Shown: positions 15,840 to 25,453 of the stretch, one piece after another | Layout of the letters: each line of letters begins with the position of its first letter | How positions within the stretch are numbered: position 1 is the first letter of the stretch | Source: Pseudorhodoferax sp. Leaf265 | GTDB lineage: Bacteria > Pseudomonadota > Gammaproteobacteria > Burkholderiales > Burkholderiaceae_C | Direction of reading: 5' to 3' | DNA length: 64,000 nucleotides | Assembly (NCBI RefSeq): GCF_001422365.1 | Contig: NZ_LMMT01000040.1 | Span: 789-64,788 of the forward strand | Program-made: the position numbers and the translations under genes | The notes under the pieces: model-generated | What the model was told of the DNA's origin: nothing | What the model saw: the letters and a program-made list of their open reading frames with translations, nothing else | Database searches by the model: none

Positions 15840-17189
15840 ATGGTGCAGACGAGAAAACACAAGATCGCACTCCGACGCAACACCTCCGGCCTGCTGCTCC
15901 TGCTGGCCTTCGGAACGGTGCCGGCCGCGTCGGCCCAGACGCTGGTGCAGCTGTTCGAGGCGGCACGCACCACCGACGCCACCTACCAGGGCGCCCGTGC
16001 CCAGTACGAGGCCAACCTGGCCAAGGCCGACCAATCGCGCGCGCTGATCCTGCCCAGCGCCAACCTCACGGCCGGTGCCTCGCGCAACACCTACGACAGC
16101 ACCACGCCGCCCGTCGAAGGCCCGTACACGGCGCTGACGGCCAGCGTGGGCGCCACGCAACCGCTGTACCGCCCCGGCAACTGGGCCGGTTACGAGCAGG
16201 GCCTCAAGCTGGCCGACATCGCCAAGGCCCAGCTGCTGGTGGCCGAGCAGGATCTGGTCATCCGCGTGGCCCAGGCCTATTTCGACGTGCTGGCCGCACA
16301 GGACACGCTCGCCTTCGTACAGGCGCAAAAGGCTGCCGTGGCCGAGCAACTGGCCTCGGCCCGGCGCAACTTCGAGGTCGGCACCGCCACCATCACCGAC
16401 ACGCGCGAAGCCCAGGCCCGGCACGATCTGGTGATGGCCCAGGAGATCGCCGCCGCCAACGACCTGCGCGTCAAGAAACTGGCGCTGGACACGGTGGTCA
16501 GCCGCACCGATGCCCGTCCCACCCCGCTGGCGCAGCCGGTACCGCTGCCCGCGCTGACCGGCGATGCCGAGACCTGGGTGCAGCAGGCCGAGGGCCATCC
16601 CGTCGTGCAGCAGGCCCGCATCGGCGTGGATGTCGCGCGGCTGGAGACCGAGAAGGCGCGTGCCGGCCACAAGCCCACAGTGGACCTGCAGGCCAGCTAC
16701 GGCATCAACCGCTATCCGCAGGGCTACCCGAGCAACAGCCTGGCCTTCGGCACGCGCCAGAACCAGGGCTCGCTGGGCGTGCAGGTCACGGTGCCGCTGT
16801 TCGCCGGCTATTCGGTGCAGAACCGCGTGCGCGAAACCCTGTCGCTCGAAGAGAAGGCCAGTGCCGACCTGGAAGCGGCCCGCCGCACCGTGGTGCAGAA
16901 CACGCGCACGGCCTACTTCGGCGTGGTGTCAGGCAAGGGCCAGGTCGAGGCGCTGCAGGCCGCCGAGGCCTCCAGCCAGAGTGCGCTGGACGCCAACAAG
17001 CTGGGCTACCAGGTCGGCGTGCGCATCAACATCGACGTGCTGAACGCGCAGAGCCAGCTCTACCAGACCAAGCGCGACCTGGCCCAGGCCCGCTACAACG
17101 TGCTGCTGGGCGAGCTGCGTCTGCGCCAGGCCAGCGGCGGACTGCGCGCCGAAGACCTGCAGGGCATCGAGGCGCTGCTGCTGCGCTGA
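15840..17189 (+). CDS. tolC: TolC-family outer-membrane channel protein
   Basis: The 449-residue protein has a signal peptide (ending VPAASAQ near residue 32) and two OEP repeats with LVQLFEAARTTDATYQGARA, AQAYFDVLAAQDTLAF, VGTATITDTREAQAR, and YQVGVRINIDVLNAQSQL. This matches TolC of the type I secretion/efflux class, which forms a trimeric channel across the outer membrane. It lies 14 bases downstream of the rhodanese in the conserved methyltransferase-rhodanese-tolC order. It has no adjacent inner-membrane exporter here, so it is likely a shared channel. It is convergent with waaA, 10 bases apart. Confidence 0.92.
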   Translation: MVQTRKHKIALRRNTSGLLLLLAFGTVPAASAQTLVQLFEAARTTDATYQGARAQYEANLAKADQSRALILPSANLTAGASRNTYDSTTPPVEGPYTALTASVGATQPLYRPGNWAGYEQGLKLADIAKAQLLVAEQDLVIRVAQAYFDVLAAQDTLAFVQAQKAAVAEQLASARRNFEVGTATITDTREAQARHDLVMAQEIAAANDLRVKKLALDTVVSRTDARPTPLAQPVPLPALTGDAETWVQQAEGHPVVQQARIGVDVARLETEKARAGHKPTVDLQASYGINRYPQGYPSNSLAFGTRQNQGSLGVQVTVPLFAGYSVQNRVRETLSLEEKASADLEAARRTVVQNTRTAYFGVVSGKGQVEALQAAEASSQSALDANKLGYQVGVRINIDVLNAQSQLYQTKRDLAQARYNVLLGELRLRQASGGLRAEDLQGIEALLLR

Positions 17190-17199
17190 ACCAGCACGC

Positions 17200-18459
17200 T
17201 CAACGCTGGACCTGTTCCACGATCGCAGTCGCCGTGCGCGCCGCCGTGCCACGGTGGGCCGCGGCGAAGGCGAAGCTCGCGTCACTGGCCCGCTGGCGTG
17301 CCACAGGGTCCGCCGCCAGCCGCTGCACGGTCTGAACGGCCTGCGCCAGATCCTCCACACGCAGGGCGGCACCGGCCTGCTCTGCGAGCTCTGCCGCCTC
17401 GGCGAAATTGAAGGTGTGCGGCCCCATCAGCACCGGGCAGCCACAGGCCGCGGCCTCGATCAGGTTCTGCCCGCCCAGGGGTTCGAAGCTGCCGCCCAGC
17501 AAGGCGAGGTCGGCCAGGCCGTAGTACAGCGCCATCTCGCCCAGCGAATCGCCGAGCCAGACCGCGCCCGCACCGGCCGGCGGCGCATCGCCCCAGCCGC
17601 TGCGGCGCGCCACGGCAAAGCCATGCGCACGCACCAGCTCGGCCACGGCATCGAAACGCTGCGGATGGCGCGGCACGATCAGCCATTGCACGGCTGCGGC
17701 AGCGGCCGGATCGGCCTGCAGCAAGGCCAGCAAGGCGGCCTCCTCGTCCTCGCGCGAACTGGCGAACAGCGCCACGGGCTTGCCCGCCGCAGCCCGCCAC
17801 TGGCGGCCGCGCGCCTGCTGCGCCGGATCGGGCGTGGCATCGAACTTGAGATTGCCGAAGACGCCGGCCACCGGCGCACCGGCGCTGCGCAGCCGCGCCG
17901 CATCGTCCTCGGTCTGCGCGTAGGCGGCCACAAGCGCGGCATAGGCCGGCGGCAGCAGCGGCACGCGCTGCGCGCCCTGCAGCGATTTTTCGGACAGGCG
18001 CGCATTGGCCAGCACCAGCGGCACGCCGGCCCGGCGGCAACTTTCGATGAGCCAGGGCCAGATCTCGGTTTCCATGAGGATGCCGACACGGGGTTGGAAC
18101 TGCGCCAGGAAGCGCCGGGTCGCGCCCGGCGTGTCCCAGGGCTGCCAGACCTGCAGATCGCCTTCGCGCAGCAGCCGCGCGCCCTCGGCCCGGCCCGTGG
18201 CCGTGCCGTGTGTGAGCAGCAGCCGCATGCCGGGCAGGCGCTCGCGCAGCGCGGCGATGAGCACGGCGGCCGCGCGCGTCTCGCCCAGCGACACCGCATG
18301 CACCCAGACCCAGCCGCTCGACGGCGGCTGTGTGTAATGGCCGAAGCGCTCGGGCACATGGGCGCCGTAGCCGGGCTCGGCCACCGCACGGCGCGCGAGC
18401 TTGCGCCGCAGCAGCGGTTGCGCCAGCCAGGTCAGCCAGCCGTACAGGCGCAGCAGCAT
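17200..18459 (-). CDS. waaA: 3-deoxy-D-manno-octulosonic acid transferase
   Basis: The 419-residue GT-30 enzyme has an N-terminal membrane-anchor region, WVHAVSLGETRAA with the catalytic Glu, LLTHGTATGR, GILMETEIWPWLI, LVLANARLSEKS, and the C-terminal donor-binding LGGSFEPLGGQNLIEAAACG. It transfers Kdo from CMP-Kdo to lipid A precursor on the cytoplasmic face of the inner membrane. ATG 18457-18459 shares one base with the waaC stop, a tight coupling. The longer frame upstream is the shadow of waaC. Confidence 0.96.
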   Translation of the reverse strand: MLLRLYGWLTWLAQPLLRRKLARRAVAEPGYGAHVPERFGHYTQPPSSGWVWVHAVSLGETRAAAVLIAALRERLPGMRLLLTHGTATGRAEGARLLREGDLQVWQPWDTPGATRRFLAQFQPRVGILMETEIWPWLIESCRRAGVPLVLANARLSEKSLQGAQRVPLLPPAYAALVAAYAQTEDDAARLRSAGAPVAGVFGNLKFDATPDPAQQARGRQWRAAAGKPVALFASSREDEEAALLALLQADPAAAAAVQWLIVPRHPQRFDAVAELVRAHGFAVARRSGWGDAPPAGAGAVWLGDSLGEMALYYGLADLALLGGSFEPLGGQNLIEAAACGCPVLMGPHTFNFAEAAELAEQAGAALRVEDLAQAVQTVQRLAADPVARQRASDASFAFAAAHRGTAARTATAIVEQVQR

Positions 18460-19442
18460 CAGGCGGGCACCGGTCGGGGTGTGGCGGCCAGCACGCCCTG
18501 CCAGGCGGCCCAGACCTCGTCCACGCTGGGGGCACGTTCGCCGCCGACCGGCACCTGGTGCGCATGGCCCACGGGGCCGGCACGCCAGGCGCGCGGATAG
18601 CTGAAGATCTGCACGTGCAGCAGGTCCAGCGCCACGGCCATGTGGCTGAGGCCGGAGTCCACGCCGATCACGCCGGTGGCAGCGGCCATCTCGCGCAGCA
18701 CGCCGGCCAGCGACAGCCGCGGCCAGACACGGGCCGCGGGGCCGATGGCAGCGGCCAGCGCGGTAGCCAGGCGCAGCTCGGCATCCGAGGCATGCGGCAG
18801 CCAGACGGCGAAGCCATCGGCCGCGAGCCGCTGGCCGATGGCGGCCCAGTGCGCCTGCGGCCATTCGTTGTCGGGCCGCGTCGTGCCATGGGCCAGCACG
18901 ACCGCGCGCACCGGTGCCGGGCGCTCCACGCGCAGATCGTAGACGGGCGGCGTCTTGAGTTCATAGCCCAGCGCGCCCGCGGCCAACACGCGGTAGCGCT
19001 GCACCGCGTGCACGCGCCGCGGCATGGGCACCAGGCGATCGGCGAAGAAGCGCGTGGGCCACTCGTAGCCGCACTCCTCGCTGCGGTTGCCGTAGGTCGC
19101 GCGAAAGCCCTGGGCCGAGATGCGGGCCTTGCGCGCCACCATGCCCGACTTGATGAGGCCCTGGATGTCGAGCACGGCGTCGTATTCAACGTCCCGGAGC
19201 GCCGTGTAGAAAGCAATGCGTTCGGCCCGCGTCGCGGCGTCCAGCCAGGACTTGCGCCAGCGGCGCCCGGCGAAACGCAGCACGCGCTCCACGCCCACCA
19301 CGCATTCCACGAGCGGCGCGAACGATTCCTCGACCACCCAGTCGATCCGCGCCCGCGGCAGCGCCGCGCGCAGGTCGCTCACGACCGGCATGGCCTGCAC
19401 CACATCGCCCAGCGACGAGAGCTTGACGATCAGGATCCTCAT
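18459..19442 (-). CDS. waaC: Lipopolysaccharide heptosyltransferase I
   Basis: The 327-residue GT-9 protein starts with the signature MRILIVKLSSLGDVVQAMPV, has DAVLDIQGLIKSGMVA and the GT-9 C-terminal TGVIGVDSGLSHMAVAL donor site. It adds the first heptose to the Kdo of the LPS inner core, in the cytoplasm. It precedes waaA with a one-base overlap and follows the phosphomannomutase gene by 22 bases, so all three look like one transcript supplying LPS-core and sugar-phosphate steps. Confidence 0.95.
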   Translation of the reverse strand: MRILIVKLSSLGDVVQAMPVVSDLRAALPRARIDWVVEESFAPLVECVVGVERVLRFAGRRWRKSWLDAATRAERIAFYTALRDVEYDAVLDIQGLIKSGMVARKARISAQGFRATYGNRSEECGYEWPTRFFADRLVPMPRRVHAVQRYRVLAAGALGYELKTPPVYDLRVERPAPVRAVVLAHGTTRPDNEWPQAHWAAIGQRLAADGFAVWLPHASDAELRLATALAAAIGPAARVWPRLSLAGVLREMAAATGVIGVDSGLSHMAVALDLLHVQIFSYPRAWRAGPVGHAHQVPVGGERAPSVDEVWAAWQGVLAATPRPVPA

Positions 19443-19464
19443 GCAGTGCGGCCGCCGCCTGCAC

Positions 19465-20862
19465 TCAATGTGCGGCCGCCTGGATCTGCGCGTCGGGCTT
19501 GACCGAACGCAGCAACGCCATGAGCTGCGTCTGGATGCGCTCGAGCGCGGCCTCGGTGTGGCCCTCGAAGCGCAGCACCAGCACCGGCGTGGTGTTGGAG
19601 GCGCGGATCAGGCCGAAGCCGTCCGGCCAGTCCACCCGCAGGCCGTCGATGGTGTTGACGGTCGCCGGTGCGTCGAACTTGGCGGCCGCCACGAGCTGGG
19701 CCACCAGCGCGTGCGGCTCGCCCTCGGTACAGCCGACATTGAGTTCGGGCGTGGAAAAGCTCGTCGGCAGGGCGTCGAGCACGGCGCTGGCATCGGGCGA
19801 CTTGCTCAGGATCTCCAGCAGCCGCGCACCGGCGTAGGTGCCGTCGTCGAAGCCGAACCAGCGTTCCTTGAAGAAGATGTGGCCGCTCATTTCGCCACCC
19901 AGCGGCGCCTGGCCGCCCTCGGCCTCAATGGCCTTCATCTTGGCCTTGATCAGCGAGTGGCCGGTCTTGAACATCAGAGCCTTGCCGCCGGCGGCCTCGA
20001 TGGCCGGGGCCAGCCGCTGCGAGCACTTGACGTCGAACAGGATGGTGCCGCCCGGCACGCGCGAGAGCACGTCCTGCGCGAACAAGGCCATCTGGCGGTC
20101 CGGGAAGATGTTGTTGCCCTCGCGCGTGACGATGCCCAGGCGGTCGCCGTCGCCGTCGAAGGCCAGGCCCAGCTCGGCGCCCGTGGTCTTCAACGCGGCG
20201 ATGAGGTCGTGCAGGTTCTCGGGCTTGCTCGGGTCCGGGTGGTGGTTGGGGAAGTTGCCGTCGACCTCGCTGAAGAGTTCGGTCACCTCGCAGCCCAGCG
20301 CGCGGAAGATTGCAGGCGACGAAGCGCCCGCGATGCCGTTGCCCGAGTCGATGACGATCTTGAGCGGGCGCGCCAGCTTCACGTCGCCCACGATGCGTTC
20401 GCGGTAGGCCGGCAGCACGTCGGCCTGGCGCACGCTGCCGCCGGGAACGTCCAGCCAGTCCTCGGCCTCGATCATGCTGCGCAGGGCCTGGATCTCGTCG
20501 CCGTAGATGGCGCGGCCACCCATGATCATCTTGAAGCCGTTGTAGTCCTTGGGGTTGTGGCTGCCCGTGATCTGGATGCCGCTCTTGGCCAAGGTATGGG
20601 CGGCGAAGTACAGGATGGGCGTGGTGACCATGCCCACGTCGATGACCTGCACGCCGGCGGCCACGAGGCCGCGGATCAGCGCGGCCGACAGGCTGGGGCC
20701 CGACAGGCGGCCGTCGCGGCCCACGGCCACGGTGGTCTCGCCCTCGCGCCGGGCAATGGTGCCAAAGGCGCGTCCCAGGCCTTCGGCCACGGCCTCGTTC
20801 AGGCTGGACGGCGTGATGCCGCGGATGTCGTAGGCCTTGAAGATGGACGCGGAAACTTGCAT
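19465..20862 (-). CDS. Phosphomannomutase/phosphoglucomutase
   Basis: The 465-residue protein shows all four domains of the alpha-D-phosphohexomutase family: FKAYDIRG at the start, the phosphoserine loop TGSHNPKDYNGFK, the metal loop AFDGDGDRLGIV, the sugar-binding GEMSGHIFF, and RASNTTPVLVLRFE at the phosphate-binding end. It interconverts mannose-1-P/mannose-6-P or glucose-1-P/glucose-6-P (AlgC-like). This could feed LPS sugars and, via glucose-1-P, the glycogen genes further along the window. ATG 20862 starts the domain directly. It is upstream of waaC-waaA. Confidence 0.95.
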   Translation of the reverse strand: MQVSASIFKAYDIRGITPSSLNEAVAEGLGRAFGTIARREGETTVAVGRDGRLSGPSLSAALIRGLVAAGVQVIDVGMVTTPILYFAAHTLAKSGIQITGSHNPKDYNGFKMIMGGRAIYGDEIQALRSMIEAEDWLDVPGGSVRQADVLPAYRERIVGDVKLARPLKIVIDSGNGIAGASSPAIFRALGCEVTELFSEVDGNFPNHHPDPSKPENLHDLIAALKTTGAELGLAFDGDGDRLGIVTREGNNIFPDRQMALFAQDVLSRVPGGTILFDVKCSQRLAPAIEAAGGKALMFKTGHSLIKAKMKAIEAEGGQAPLGGEMSGHIFFKERWFGFDDGTYAGARLLEILSKSPDASAVLDALPTSFSTPELNVGCTEGEPHALVAQLVAAAKFDAPATVNTIDGLRVDWPDGFGLIRASNTTPVLVLRFEGHTEAALERIQTQLMALLRSVKPDAQIQAAAH

Positions 20863-20945
20863 GGAACTCCTGGGCAGGGGGTGGCGGTGCGGGCGATTAT
20901 GGGGGAAACCCCAGGCCCGCCCCGCCCTCCTCGAAACTCCCCTGT

Positions 20946-22580
20946 TCAGGCTTTCGCGTGCTGGTAGCCGACCCGCTGCGTGGGCGTCAGCGGGCCGAAG
21001 CGCGGCCAGGCCAGCAGCACGCCCTGGCGCTGCAGCAGGCGCTGGTAGTCGGCCAGCAGCTCCGGCTTGGCACGCACGGCGCGCGGCGGCTCGCCCTGCT
21101 CCAGCGCGAACACGGCCAGCAGGCCGGCGGCCTCGCCGATGCTCCACTCCGTCGCATGCTCGCGGTAGGCGCCATTCGTGATGCGCGTGGTGCCCAGGTT
21201 CTTGCAGGCCGGCAGCAGGTTGTCCACACGCACGGGCAGCAAGGCACCCAGCGGGATCTGGAACGGGTAGGAATCGATGTCCACCGTGTTGCGCCCGCGC
21301 GTGCTGGGGTGCAAGTCGATGCGGTAGGCGCCGATGCCCACGCTGTCGGCGAACACCTCCGCGCCGTCGCGGCCGGGACGCGCCGCCACCCCGATGTGCT
21401 GCTCCAGCACCGTGAACTCGGCCTCGATGCGCCGGCCCTCACGGTAGTACGCCTGCTTGGCCAAGCCGTCGGTGGTGCCCAGCACGTCGCCGCGCAGGCG
21501 CAGGCCGGCATAGCCCTGGCCGCCGTCGTGGCGCGGCGCCTCGGTCTGCATCCAGTAGAACCAGGCCAGGCTCAGCTGGCGCGATTCTTCCAGCGCCGCG
21601 GCCTGCTCCTGCGGCGACACACCCACGACGGGCTGCTCCCAGTAGTCCATCTGTGGCCAGTTGGCCAGCGTGATGTCGCTGGCGTAGGCGCCGGGCTCGA
21701 AGTGCTGGCGGTAGGCGATGCGCCGCGCATGCCAGAGGTCGTACAGCGATTCGGTGTCGGTCGGTCCCACGAACAGCGGGCGCTCGCGCGGCTGGTGCGT
21801 CACGAAGTCGGACAGCGTCCAGCTGAACTGCGGGCCGGGCCAGCAGTCCAGTTGCAGCGTGCGCAGGCGCTCGTAGCCGGCCGGCTTGGCGATGCGGTGG
21901 TCTTCGCCGGGCAGGTAGTCGCAGGCCAGGCACCAGGTGATGGCCTGCTGGTCGAACGGATCGGCCTCGCGCAGCGCATGCGGCTCCTGCGTGCGCGACT
22001 GCGCCTCGGCGCCGAACACATGTTCGACGCCGGCCTGCTCCAGCAGGTCGCCGATCTCGGTGGCGTCGATGAACAGCGGCGCACGCAGCATAAGTGGGCG
22101 GTCCTGTTCCAAATCCAGCACCGTCAGCGCCTGCACGCGGTCGCCCGCGGTCTCGGCGCGCAGCACGCGGTGGCGGCGCAGCACGGTCAGCAGGCCCGCC
22201 GCTTCGTGTGGCGCGAGCATCTGGTCGATCACGCGCACGGCCACCCAGGGCTCGTGGCACAACGTACCCACGTTGCCCTGGCCCGGGTTGAGTCGGACCT
22301 GGGCGCGCGCCGCAGCGCTCAAAGGCAGGTGGTCGCGGTAGTAGGTGCGGATGGCCTGGCGCAGTTCGGCGTAGCTCTGCGAGCCCGTCAGCACCTCGAT
22401 CCAGGGGTGCTCGTCGGGCGGCACGCCCTGGGCCGTGAGCTGCCCGCCCAGCCAGTCGAGTTCCTCGACCAGCAGCACGCGGCGGCCCAGCCGGCAGGCC
22501 GCCAGCGTCGCGGCGATGCCGCCCAGGCCGCCGCCGACGACGACCAGGTCGGCCGTGAGTTCCTTGTCCAGCACGCTCAT
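20946..22580 (-). CDS. FAD-dependent oxidoreductase (FAD_oxidored family)
   Basis: The 544-residue protein has an N-terminal dinucleotide-binding motif DLVVVGGGLGGIAATLAACR, then a family-typical LLVEELDWLGGQLTAQGVP, LFIDATEIGDLLEQAG, and a C-terminal YPFQIPLGALLPVRVDNLLPAC followed by EWSIGEAAGLLA. This is the PF12831-type flavoprotein family, whose substrates are mostly unknown. It overlaps the upstream Bug-receptor gene by four bases (ATGA), so receptor and oxidoreductase are co-translated and probably handle the same organic acid; this is inference. No signal peptide or membrane segment is seen. Confidence 0.88.
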   Translation of the reverse strand: MSVLDKELTADLVVVGGGLGGIAATLAACRLGRRVLLVEELDWLGGQLTAQGVPPDEHPWIEVLTGSQSYAELRQAIRTYYRDHLPLSAAARAQVRLNPGQGNVGTLCHEPWVAVRVIDQMLAPHEAAGLLTVLRRHRVLRAETAGDRVQALTVLDLEQDRPLMLRAPLFIDATEIGDLLEQAGVEHVFGAEAQSRTQEPHALREADPFDQQAITWCLACDYLPGEDHRIAKPAGYERLRTLQLDCWPGPQFSWTLSDFVTHQPRERPLFVGPTDTESLYDLWHARRIAYRQHFEPGAYASDITLANWPQMDYWEQPVVGVSPQEQAAALEESRQLSLAWFYWMQTEAPRHDGGQGYAGLRLRGDVLGTTDGLAKQAYYREGRRIEAEFTVLEQHIGVAARPGRDGAEVFADSVGIGAYRIDLHPSTRGRNTVDIDSYPFQIPLGALLPVRVDNLLPACKNLGTTRITNGAYREHATEWSIGEAAGLLAVFALEQGEPPRAVRAKPELLADYQRLLQRQGVLLAWPRFGPLTPTQRVGYQHAKA

Positions 22581-23548
22581 TCCGCCGTCAATCCCAGGCG
22601 GCGGATCGCGTCGCCATAGCGCTTGGTCTCGCTCGCGATCAGCGCGGCGAAATCGGCCGGGCTGCCTTGTGCCGGCTCCACGCCCAGGCTGGCCAGGCGC
22701 TCCTTCACGTCGGGCTGGGCCAGCACGGCGTTGATCTCGCGGTTCAACCGCTCGACGACGGCAGCCGGCGTACCGGCCGGCGCGAGCACGCCGAACCAGC
22801 CCGTGACTTCGAAGCCCGGCAGCGCGAGTTCGGCCACCGTGGGCACGCCCGGCAGCACGGCGGAACGCTTGGCCGTGGTCACCGCCAGCGCCCGCAGCTT
22901 GCCGGACTGGATGTGCGGCAGCGCACTGGACGGAATGTCGAAGCCCATATCGACCTCGCCCGCCAGCAGCGCCGTGAGCGCAGGGCCGGAGCCCTTGTAC
23001 GGGACCATGAGCATGTCGACCTTGGCCTCGCTCTTGAGGAACTCGGCGGCCAGGCTGGTGGTCGTGGCACCGCCGCCGCCGGCCGCGTAGTTGAGCTTGC
23101 CGGGCGCCTTGCGCGCGGCGGCCAGCACCTCGCCGAAGTTCTGCGATGGCGAGGCCGCCGGCACCACCACGACCACGGGCGAGGCGCCGACCTTGGCCAC
23201 GGGCGCGAAGCTCCTGACCGTGTCGTACTTGAGCTTGGGATACAGCGCCGTGCTGCCCGGAAAGCCGCTGGTCACGAACAGCAGTGTGTAGCCGTCGGCC
23301 GGCGCAGAAGCCACGTAGCTCGTAGCAATCGTCGCGCCGGCGCCGGGCCGGTTTTCCACCACCACGGGCTGGCCCAGCGCGGTGGCGAGCCTGCTCGACA
23401 CCAGGCGCGCGAGGATGTCGCCCGAGCCGCCGGGAGCGAAGCCCACGGCCATGTTGATGGGCTTGTTCGGGTAGGTCTGGGCCTTTGCAGCGCCGAACGC
23501 CAGCGCGGCGGCCGCGGCCAGCGTGGCCAGGCGGATCCAATGGGTCAT
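22577..23548 (-). CDS. Bug-family (TctC) periplasmic solute receptor
   Basis: The 323-residue receptor has a signal peptide (ending FGAAKAQ), YPNKPINMAVGFAPGGSGDI (the carboxylate-binding PGGxxD loop), VVENRPGAGATIATSYVA, YKGSGPALTALLAGEVDMGF and LPGVPTVAELALPGFEVTGWFG. It binds an unknown carboxylate in the periplasm. ATG 23548 begins the signal peptide; the 21-residue upstream extension has no signal character. It is translationally coupled to the flavoprotein gene and divergent from a LysR gene, a common arrangement for substrate-specific Bug operons. Confidence 0.93.
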   Translation of the reverse strand: MTHWIRLATLAAAAALAFGAAKAQTYPNKPINMAVGFAPGGSGDILARLVSSRLATALGQPVVVENRPGAGATIATSYVASAPADGYTLLFVTSGFPGSTALYPKLKYDTVRSFAPVAKVGASPVVVVVPAASPSQNFGEVLAAARKAPGKLNYAAGGGGATTTSLAAEFLKSEAKVDMLMVPYKGSGPALTALLAGEVDMGFDIPSSALPHIQSGKLRALAVTTAKRSAVLPGVPTVAELALPGFEVTGWFGVLAPAGTPAAVVERLNREINAVLAQPDVKERLASLGVEPAQGSPADFAALIASETKRYGDAIRRLGLTAE

Positions 23549-23633
23549 GCTTGTCTCTTGCAGGGTGACGGAGAAGCCGCCATCGTAGGAAGCGCCCCCC
23601 GCCGGGTCCAATACCGATCGCCTCGCCCGCTAT

Positions 23634-23644
23634 AACATCGTGTT
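23634..23644. promoter_or_regulatory. Possible LysR operator core, AACA-TCG-TGTT
   Basis: A short inverted repeat, AACA (23634-23637) and TGTT (23641-23644), lies in an AT-richer patch between the divergent Bug-receptor and LysR genes. It fits a regulator site by position only. Confidence 0.35.
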
Positions 23645-23688
23645 CTTTTCTAGGGTCATCCCCGAGCACCGATGGAATAAGCCGCGCG

Positions 23689-24561
23689 ATGAACCTGCGC
23701 CAGATCGAAGTCTTCCGCGCCGTCATGACGACCGGCTCCACGACCAATGCGGCCAAGCTGCTGCACGTCTCGCAGCCCGGGGTGAGCCGGTTGATCCGGC
23801 ACCTGGAGATCCGCCTGGGCGTGGCGCTGTTCGAGCGCCGCAACGGCCGGCTGGTGCCCACGCCCGAGGCACGCACCCTGCAGGGCGCGATCGACCAGGT
23901 CTACCGCGGCGTGCAGCATGTGCAGAACGTTTCGGCCCACCTGCGCTTCGGCGGCCACGAGACGCTGCGCGTGCTGTCCAGCGCCAACACCGGGCTGCAG
24001 CTGGTGCCGCGCGCCACGGCCGCCCTGCTCGCCGAATTCGCGCATTCCAAGGTGTTCTTCGAATCGCTGCCCACGCGCGAGATCGTGCAGCTGCTCGTGG
24101 CCGAGGAGGCCGACGTGGCCATTTCCAGCGCGCCCCTGGACCACCCGGTACTGCAGGTGCGCGAGATCGGCCACTGGACGCTGCTGTGCGCGCTGCCGCA
24201 GGGCCACGCGCTGGCCGCCGCACCCGTGCTGGACCTGGATCTGGCGCTGCGCGAGCGCCTGATCGTCTACAGCCCCGAGGCACCGCAGAGCCGCGCGATC
24301 GACGCCTGGATCGAGCAGCGCGGCATCGCGCGCCAGGTCGCGGTGGAGGTGCGCTCGGGCTACGCGGCCTGCGCCATGGCCGCCAGCGGCGCCGGCATCG
24401 CCTTCGTCGACGACATGTCGGCGCGCGCGCACCGGGCCGAGGGCCTGGTGCTGCGCGACGTGCCCGATGCGCCGCGCTTTCCGATCTTCAGCGTGGTCAA
24501 CCAGAACCGGCCGCCGTCGCGGCTGGGGCAGCGCTTCCTGGACCTGGTGGCCGCGGCCTGA
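23689..24561 (+). CDS. LysR-family transcriptional regulator
   Basis: The 290-residue protein has the LysR HTH (MNLRQIEVFRAVMTTGSTTNAAKLLHVSQPGVSRLIRHLE) in the first 65 residues, then an effector domain (LRVLSSANTGLQLVPRA, VAISSAPLDHPVL, YAACAMAASGAGIAFVDD). The start is fixed by the MNLRQIEVF opening. It is divergent from the Bug/flavoprotein operon and most likely controls it in response to the imported acid. It is convergent with the downstream SDR gene, with 18 bases between. Confidence 0.93.
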   Translation: MNLRQIEVFRAVMTTGSTTNAAKLLHVSQPGVSRLIRHLEIRLGVALFERRNGRLVPTPEARTLQGAIDQVYRGVQHVQNVSAHLRFGGHETLRVLSSANTGLQLVPRATAALLAEFAHSKVFFESLPTREIVQLLVAEEADVAISSAPLDHPVLQVREIGHWTLLCALPQGHALAAAPVLDLDLALRERLIVYSPEAPQSRAIDAWIEQRGIARQVAVEVRSGYAACAMAASGAGIAFVDDMSARAHRAEGLVLRDVPDAPRFPIFSVVNQNRPPSRLGQRFLDLVAAA

Positions 24562-24579
24562 CGTGCTCCCCTGCCCGCC

Positions 24580-25332
24580 TCACACCTGGGCCATGCCGCC
24601 GTCGACGAACAGCTCGATGCCGTTGACGAAGCTCGCCGCGTCCGAGGCCAGGAAGGCCACGGCCTTGCCGATCTCGCCCGGCTCGCCCAGGCGGCCCAGT
24701 GGCACCTGCGCGGCCAAATAGTCGAACAGTCCCTGGCGCGTCGCCTCGTCGGCGGCCAGACCGCCCAGGCCGGGCGTGCGGACCGGGCCGGGGCTGACTG
24801 CATTGACGCGGATCTTGCGGTCCTTCAGGTCCAGCGCCCAGGAGCGCGCGAAGTTGCGCACCGCCGCCTTGCTCGCGCTGTAGACGCTGAAGTTGGCCGT
24901 GCCCTGGATCGAAACCGTGGACGATGTCAGGATCACCGAGGCGCCCTCGCTGAGCAAGGGCAAGGCCTTCTGCACCGTGAACAGCACGCCGCGCACATTG
25001 GTGCCGAAGATGCGGTCGAAGTGCTCTTCGGTGATGGCGCCCAGCGGCAGCATGTCGCCGCCGCCTGCGTTGGCGAACAGGATGTCGAGTCGGCCGGCGG
25101 TCCTGGCGATCTGCGCGTAGACCGTGTCGAGGTCGGCAAGCACCGCCGCATCGGCACGGATGCCTGTGGCCTTGGGTCCGAGTTCGGCCACGGCCGCGTC
25201 GAGTTCCGCCTGGCGCCGGCCCGTGATGAAGACCTGCGCGCCCTGGGCGATGAGTTCCTTCGCGGCGCCCAGGCCGATGCCGCTGCTGCCGCCCGTGACC
25301 AGGGCGATCTTGTCGTTGAGAGGGGTGTTCAT
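24580..25332 (-). CDS. Short-chain dehydrogenase/reductase
   Basis: The 250-residue classical SDR has the NAD(P) motif [11 protein letters not shown] (residues 13-23), NAG at LFANAGGG, a catalytic Ser in VILTSSTVS and the YSASK motif, then [11 protein letters not shown]. The acidic/basic pattern after strand 2 ([11 protein letters not shown]) suggests NADP preference. The substrate is unknown. It is divergent from a LysR gene. ATG 25332 has a Shine-Dalgarno (AGGAACG) upstream. Confidence 0.93.
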   Translation of the reverse strand: MNTPLNDKIALVTGGSSGIGLGAAKELIAQGAQVFITGRRQAELDAAVAELGPKATGIRADAAVLADLDTVYAQIARTAGRLDILFANAGGGDMLPLGAITEEHFDRIFGTNVRGVLFTVQKALPLLSEGASVILTSSTVSIQGTANFSVYSASKAAVRNFARSWALDLKDRKIRVNAVSPGPVRTPGLGGLAADEATRQGLFDYLAAQVPLGRLGEPGEIGKAVAFLASDAASFVNGIELFVDGGMAQV

Positions 25333-25453
25333 GGTGCGTTCCTATCAAGGTTTTCGGTTGGGATGGGTGCAATTCTGGGCACTGGCCTTTCTGCGAAAAA
25401 GAGAGATCAATGGAATTACTATCCACAACCGTAGAAAATCAGAGCCCACAGGA

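Noticed and set aside
20946-23876. A 976-codon open frame spanning flavoprotein and Bug receptor
   Set aside because: Only the part from 22580 down has family similarity; upstream it is the wrong frame of the receptor gene.
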